7,876 bases of DNA from assembly GCA_003505905.1 (NCBI GenBank), contig DNXM01000191.1, positions 1 through 7,876 of the forward strand, in the 5' to 3' direction. Of the stretch, positions 4,601 through 7,876 are shown piece after piece; positions within the stretch are counted from its first letter, which is position 1; every line of letters starts with the position of its first letter. The notes beneath the pieces are model-generated. The model worked only from the letters and a program-made list of their open reading frames with translations. It was not told where the DNA came from and searched no databases. Origin of the DNA: Oscillospiraceae bacterium (lineage in GTDB: Bacteria; Bacillota; Clostridia; Oscillospirales; Acutalibacteraceae). A program made the translations under genes and the position numbers.

Positions 4601-5595
4601 TTTGCCTCCGCCTCCTTTTTCTTTTCTTTTTTCGGAGTGCCGAAGGGCTTGGGCGTGGTGAGGCGTTCAATGTGCGGAACGAGAATATTCATCAAAATGA
4701 TGGAGAACGACACACCTTCGGGCAGACTGCCGAACAGACGAATCAGGCCGGTGAGAAGTCCGCAGCCGATGCCGAAAATGATTTTGCCCTTGAAGTTGAT
4801 GGGTGTGGTGGAATAGTCCGTTGCCATAAAGATTGCACCGAGCATCAAGCCGCCGCTGAGCAGCTGATAACCGACAAATTCAAGGTTGCCCTTGCCGGCA
4901 ATGAGCATGATGACGGCAACCGTGCCGATGTAGGTCAGCGGAATGACGGGTGTGATAACACGGCGAAGCACCAAATAGATGCCGCCTAAAATCAAAGCGG
5001 CGGCGCAAACCTCACCGACACTGCCCAAACGCAAGCCGATAAGCATTTGCAACAGCTTCGGTGTGCCTTCAGCCATGGTGAAATTACCGCTTGTGAACAT
5101 GGTTTTGAGCTGAGAGAGAGGAGAAGCGGTGGTAGCCGCATCAATGAACTTGGAGTTGACCGTCCAGCTTGCCATTTGCGTCGGGAACGATGCCATGAGC
5201 ACAATACGACCGACCAAGGCAGGGTTGACAAAGTTTTGACCGATGCCGCCGAACATTTGCTTGACGACAACAATGGCAACAACACTGCCGATGGCCGCCA
5301 TCCACAGCGGAATGGAAACAGGCAGGTTGAACGCCAAGAGTAAGCCCGTGACAACGGCGCTCAAATCCATAATGGTGTTGTGCCGTTTCATCACCTTGCG
5401 GCTGAGGAATTCCGCCAGCACAGCCGTGCCGACCGTTACAATGGTAATCATCAGCACACGGTAGCCGAAAATGACGGTGGCGGCGATGAGGGAGGGAATC
5501 AAAGCGATAATCACATCAAGCATGATGCCCGTTGTGGTGTGCGGAGAACGAACGTGAGGGGATGCGCTGACGGTTAGTTTTTTGCTGACACTCAT
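4597..5595 (-). CDS. rnfD: Rnf complex subunit RnfD (membrane, covalent FMN)
   Basis: RnfD is the NqrB-like membrane subunit holding a covalent FMN, and is thought to contain the ion path. The 332-residue protein starts with the usual SPHVRSPHTTTGIMLDVIIAL and has about nine to ten hydrophobic segments. It contains KQMFGGIGQNFVNPALVGR (112-130), MATDYSTTPIN (257-267) and a charged lysine/glutamate tail (322-332). The ApbE-target region reads FIDAATTASPLSQLK (150-164). The acceptor position that is Thr in the usual SGAT form is Ser158 here, and the usual Gly before the Ala is Thr156. The ATG at 5595 is preferred over the long upstream extension (to 5700), which lies inside rnfC; it shares ATGA with the rnfC stop and has AGGCAGGTG upstream. 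Confidence 0.95.
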   Translation of the reverse strand: MSVSKKLTVSASPHVRSPHTTTGIMLDVIIALIPSLIAATVIFGYRVLMITIVTVGTAVLAEFLSRKVMKRHNTIMDLSAVVTGLLLAFNLPVSIPLWMAAIGSVVAIVVVKQMFGGIGQNFVNPALVGRIVLMASFPTQMASWTVNSKFIDAATTASPLSQLKTMFTSGNFTMAEGTPKLLQMLIGLRLGSVGEVCAAALILGGIYLVLRRVITPVIPLTYIGTVAVIMLIAGKGNLEFVGYQLLSGGLMLGAIFMATDYSTTPINFKGKIIFGIGCGLLTGLIRLFGSLPEGVSFSIILMNILVPHIERLTTPKPFGTPKKEKKKEAEAK

Positions 5596-6944
5596 TTCTT
5601 GGCACCTGCCTCTCGAAGAATGGATTTGGCAAGCCGCATATGCTGAACAAGGGGCTTGCCTGCGGGACATACATACGAGCAGCTGCCGCATTCCATGCAA
5701 ACCATGATGCCGGCATCCTGCAGGCTTTCCACATCCTTTGCCTTGGCAAAGCGTGTTACCAGCGTGGGCATCAGGCTCATCGGGCAGACGGCGGCACAGC
5801 GGCCGCAGCGGATGCAGTCCGTTTCGGGCTTGACCTTGAAGGTGCCCTCGGCAAATGCAAGAATGGCGTTATTTTGCTTGAGAACGGGCAAATCGGTGCC
5901 GACAATGGCAAGACCCATCATCGGACCGCCCGTAATGAGCTTAAACGGTTCTTCTGTGAATCCGCCGCAAAAATCAATGATGTCGCCGATGTTTGTACCA
6001 ATCGGCACACGGACATTTTGCGGCGTGTGAATGGCGGAGCCGTCTACCGTCAGCGAGCGGCTGACCAGGGGTTTGCCGGTTTCGAGGTAGCGGGCGATGA
6101 ACGCAACGCTCGCCACATTCATCACAACGCAGCCGACATCGGCAGGTAATTTTCCGGGCGGTACTTTTCGACCCGTAGCAGACTGCACCATCATCTTTTC
6201 GGCACCCTGCGGGTATTTTGATTTGAGTGCCATGATGCGAATATTCTTCTCATCGGGTGCGAGCTTTGCAATGGCTTGGCTCAACTTGTCAATGGCTTTC
6301 GGCTTGTTGTCCTCTACTGCAATGACAACATTTTTGAACCCGAGGTATTCCTTCAGAACAAGCAGACTGCGAATAATGTAATCGGTGTTGTCCATACATT
6401 CCCGATAGTCAACCGTAATGTACGGCTCACATTCGGCGGCGTTGACCACGAGCGTGTCAATGTTTTTGTCGGGTGAAAAGGCGAGCTTGACATGGGTCGG
6501 AAAACCGGCACCGCCCAAGCCGACCAAGCCGGAGGCACGCACAGCCTTGACAAAATCGTCACGGCTATTTACCTTCGGCGGTTCAATGCCGTCAAACAGG
6601 GTCATTTCGCCGTCCGACTCAATCGTGACCGCCTTGGAAATCACACCGTTGGGCAGCTTGACATCGCCCACGGCAGATACCTTGCCGGATACGGTTGCGT
6701 GGATGGGTGCGCTGACGAATTTCTCCGTGTCTGCAATCAGCTGACCGACCTGAACGGTGTCGCCCACTTTGACAATCGGTTCGCACGGGGCGCCGATGTG
6801 CTGCTGCATGGGAAGCACGACTTTTTCGGGGTTCGGAAACCGAACGCAGGCACAGTTTTCGGTGTTCTTGCTGTGTGTAACAAAAACACCGCCTCTGCCT
6901 TTGGTTACGGCAGAGAGAATACCGCTTGCGGAGTATCCCTTCAT
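5592..6944 (-). CDS. rnfC: Rnf complex subunit RnfC (NADH/FMN, iron-sulphur)
   Basis: RnfC is the cytoplasmic subunit where NAD+ is reduced (or NADH oxidised), related to the NuoF-type NADH dehydrogenase module. The 450-residue protein has an N-terminal barrel-sandwich domain (about 40-110, with VKVGDTVQVGQLIA and ATVSGKV) and an FMN/NADH Rossmann region with GLVGLGGAGFPTHVK (139-153) and NAAECEPY (168-175). An SLBB-type region (about 265-345) follows, then two 4Fe-4S motifs, CIRCGRCAAVCP (377-388) and CMECGSCSYVCP (416-427). Length and domain order are normal for clostridial RnfC. The ATG at 6944 has AGGAGATG about 8 bases upstream. It is first of the six rnf genes and shares an ATGA junction with rnfD. 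Confidence 0.97.
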   Translation of the reverse strand: MKGYSASGILSAVTKGRGGVFVTHSKNTENCACVRFPNPEKVVLPMQQHIGAPCEPIVKVGDTVQVGQLIADTEKFVSAPIHATVSGKVSAVGDVKLPNGVISKAVTIESDGEMTLFDGIEPPKVNSRDDFVKAVRASGLVGLGGAGFPTHVKLAFSPDKNIDTLVVNAAECEPYITVDYRECMDNTDYIIRSLLVLKEYLGFKNVVIAVEDNKPKAIDKLSQAIAKLAPDEKNIRIMALKSKYPQGAEKMMVQSATGRKVPPGKLPADVGCVVMNVASVAFIARYLETGKPLVSRSLTVDGSAIHTPQNVRVPIGTNIGDIIDFCGGFTEEPFKLITGGPMMGLAIVGTDLPVLKQNNAILAFAEGTFKVKPETDCIRCGRCAAVCPMSLMPTLVTRFAKAKDVESLQDAGIMVCMECGSCSYVCPAGKPLVQHMRLAKSILREAGAKK

Positions 6945-6991
6945 TCTTTCATCTCCTATGGTTATTGATAATAAAAGTGTCTTTATCTAAA

Positions 6992-7022
6992 TTCGGTTTC
7001 ACGGGTGAGGTGAAACGAAGAA
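6992..7022 (-). other. Intercistronic hairpin before rnfC
   Basis: On the minus strand TTCGTTTCAC (7013-7022) pairs with GTGAAACCGAA (6993-7003) with one bulged base, around a 9-base loop. The stem spans the stop codon of the upstream gene. What follows is TTTAGATAAAG rather than a clean T-run, so it is better read as a processing or stability element, or a weak attenuator, than as a strong terminator. No good promoter is seen in the 54 bases before rnfC. Confidence 0.4.
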
Positions 7023-7550
7023 TTTACTTTGCTTGTTGAGCAGGGGCATAACCGCCCGAAAGATACAGCCTGTGACCGAGCCGGTCAATATGCCGAAGAG
7101 CAAAAGCATCGGCGCATAAGAAACAAGACTGAAAGTGCTTGTAATGAGCATGGCGGCGAGCAGCTGACCGAGGTTGTGCATCAGGGCAGAGAGCACGCCG
7201 ACACCGACAAGCCCGAACACCTGCTTTTTCGGGCGTAGGAGTAAAATCATCATGCCCAGGCTCAGTATTCCGCCGAGCAGACCGGTCAAAGCGGCGGTGG
7301 CACCACGGGTAATCAGAGCGAACCCTGCCTTTAACAGCACCAAAAATACGCTTGACGGAATGCCTAACTGCGAAACGGAAAACATAATAACAATGTTGGA
7401 TAACCCCGGCTTGAACCCGGGCGGAAGAAACGGAAAGGCAGGCAGCAGGCTTTCCAACCACCACAGGGCAAGCGCCTGCGCACCGAGTATGCCGGTCAAA
7501 GCCACCCGATAAACCTTTGCGGAATTTGTCAAGTGAATGTTCCTTTCCAT
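6999..7550 (-). CDS. Gx transporter family membrane protein
   Basis: The 183-residue protein has about five to six hydrophobic helices. It opens with RVALTGILGAQALALWWLESLLP, followed by the family-like FPFLPPGFKPGLSNIVIMF and the glycine-rich LKAGFALITRGATAALTGLLGGILSLG. This pattern fits the family long named heptaprenyl diphosphate synthase component I (PF07456), now usually called Gx transporter and thought to resemble substrate-binding membrane subunits of ECF-type transporters. The substrate is unknown. It directly follows the NusG-domain-II gene (stop TAA abuts ATG) and precedes rnfC by 54 bases; this trio is a common clostridial arrangement. The start is uncertain: the ATG at 7550 has no clear ribosome binding site, while an in-frame TTG at 7532 has AAAGGAA 7 to 8 bases upstream and would give 177 residues. 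Confidence 0.85.
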   Translation of the reverse strand: MERNIHLTNSAKVYRVALTGILGAQALALWWLESLLPAFPFLPPGFKPGLSNIVIMFSVSQLGIPSSVFLVLLKAGFALITRGATAALTGLLGGILSLGMMILLLRPKKQVFGLVGVGVLSALMHNLGQLLAAMLITSTFSLVSYAPMLLLFGILTGSVTGCIFRAVMPLLNKQSKFFVSPHP

Positions 7551-7876
7551 TTAATATGCGATTGCGTCCACACCGCTTTTGGTTTTTTCGCCGATGAGGC
7601 GAATCGTTACCTTGGCAGGCAGACACACGGCGGTGTCGTTTGCCTTGGTCAGCTTGCCTGCTTTTACGCACAGCTTGTCACGGCATTGAGCGGAAGAAAA
7701 AAAGACGGCGTTCGGCTCAACGGTGAGCGTCACGGCAGGGGACGAATCCAAAACAATATCGTAAGATGCCGTCACTTTTGTTAAATCAATGCGTTGCACT
7801 TCTTCACCTGCCACGCTGATCACGGCCACCGTGCCCGAAGCGGAATGGGAGCGGAAAAGCAAAAGCATTCCGCCAG
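7551..7876 (-). CDS. NusG domain II-containing protein, N-terminus cut by window edge
   Basis: The visible part is at least 107 residues, reading in from the window edge (Gly-Gly before the first visible Met). It begins with the end of a hydrophobic segment (GGMLLLF), so the gene very probably has an N-terminal membrane anchor outside the window and the ATG at 7868 is unlikely to be the true start. The rest is a small beta-rich extracytoplasmic domain with the NusG_II (PF07009) signature AQCRDKLCVKAGKL followed by TAVCLPAKVTIRLIG. Three cysteines are conserved in that pattern. Despite the name it is not a transcription factor. Its stop codon abuts the start of the Gx-transporter gene, so the two are co-transcribed. 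The function is unknown; proximity to rnf genes suggests a link to membrane redox or flavin maturation. Confidence 0.85.
   Translation of the reverse strand, partial: GGMLLLFRSHSASGTVAVISVAGEEVQRIDLTKVTASYDIVLDSSPAVTLTVEPNAVFFSSAQCRDKLCVKAGKLTKANDTAVCLPAKVTIRLIGEKTKSGVDAIAY

Noticed and set aside
4597..5700. Longer RnfD with a cysteine-rich N-terminal extension from 5700
   Set aside because: The extension lies in another frame of rnfC. The ATG at 5595 has a ribosome binding site, the family-typical N-terminus and an ATGA junction.
1955..6968. Many plus-strand frames of 60-230 codons opposite the rnf genes
   Set aside because: They mirror the codon structure of strong, recognisable minus-strand genes and contain no domains or ribosome binding sites.

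Overview
The window looks like chromosome from a Gram-positive anaerobe of the Clostridia, probably the Oscillospiraceae/Ruminococcaceae branch. The evidence is a complete Rnf ion-pumping ferredoxin:NAD+ oxidoreductase operon in the clostridial order C-D-G-E-A-B, preceded by a NusG-domain-II protein and a Gx-transporter-family membrane protein, with strong AGGAGG-type ribosome binding sites throughout. The taxon is inferred from gene content and style, not from a marker gene.

Left end (1-600): two overlapping plus-strand genes of phage type, a small double-pass membrane protein running from the window edge and a holin-like protein, closed by a strong hairpin terminator. Region 590-1190: a compact minus-strand operon convergent with them. 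It is driven by a perfect TTGACA-N17-TATAAT promoter that carries an 18-bp palindrome between its two boxes. It encodes a 33-residue membrane peptide (1022-1123), a 59-residue two-helix membrane protein and a 63-residue ribbon-helix-helix DNA-binding protein. A structured leader with two hairpins separates the first two genes. This is the least ordinary part of the window.

Region 1190-1675 has no convincing gene. It holds three sets of short tandem direct repeats (periods 11, 12 and 10), a possible plus-strand terminator, a 29-bp copy of the 3' end of a tRNA gene, a GC-rich palindromic module of about 98 bp, and the tRNA terminator. A complete tRNA-Arg (anticodon CCG, CCA encoded) follows at 1676-1752 on the minus strand with its own promoter. 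The repeated tRNA 3' end beside phage-type genes suggests that this is one end of an integrated element (prophage or relative) that used tRNA-Arg as its attachment site. No integrase lies in the window.

Region 1753-7876 is host chromosome. The minus-strand genes, in transcription order, are a NusG-domain-II protein (cut by the window edge), a Gx-transporter family protein, rnfC, rnfD, rnfG, rnfE, rnfA and rnfB, ending in a hairpin terminator. The Rnf genes are tightly coupled: three ATGA overlaps, one 8-nt overlap and one 18-nt gap. RnfC takes NADH/FMN, RnfB brings electrons from ferredoxin through a chain of iron-sulphur clusters, RnfA and RnfE hold a membrane-embedded iron centre, and RnfD and RnfG carry covalent flavins. 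Together they couple ferredoxin oxidation and NAD+ reduction to Na+ or H+ export. The predicted RnfD flavin-attachment residue is serine rather than threonine.
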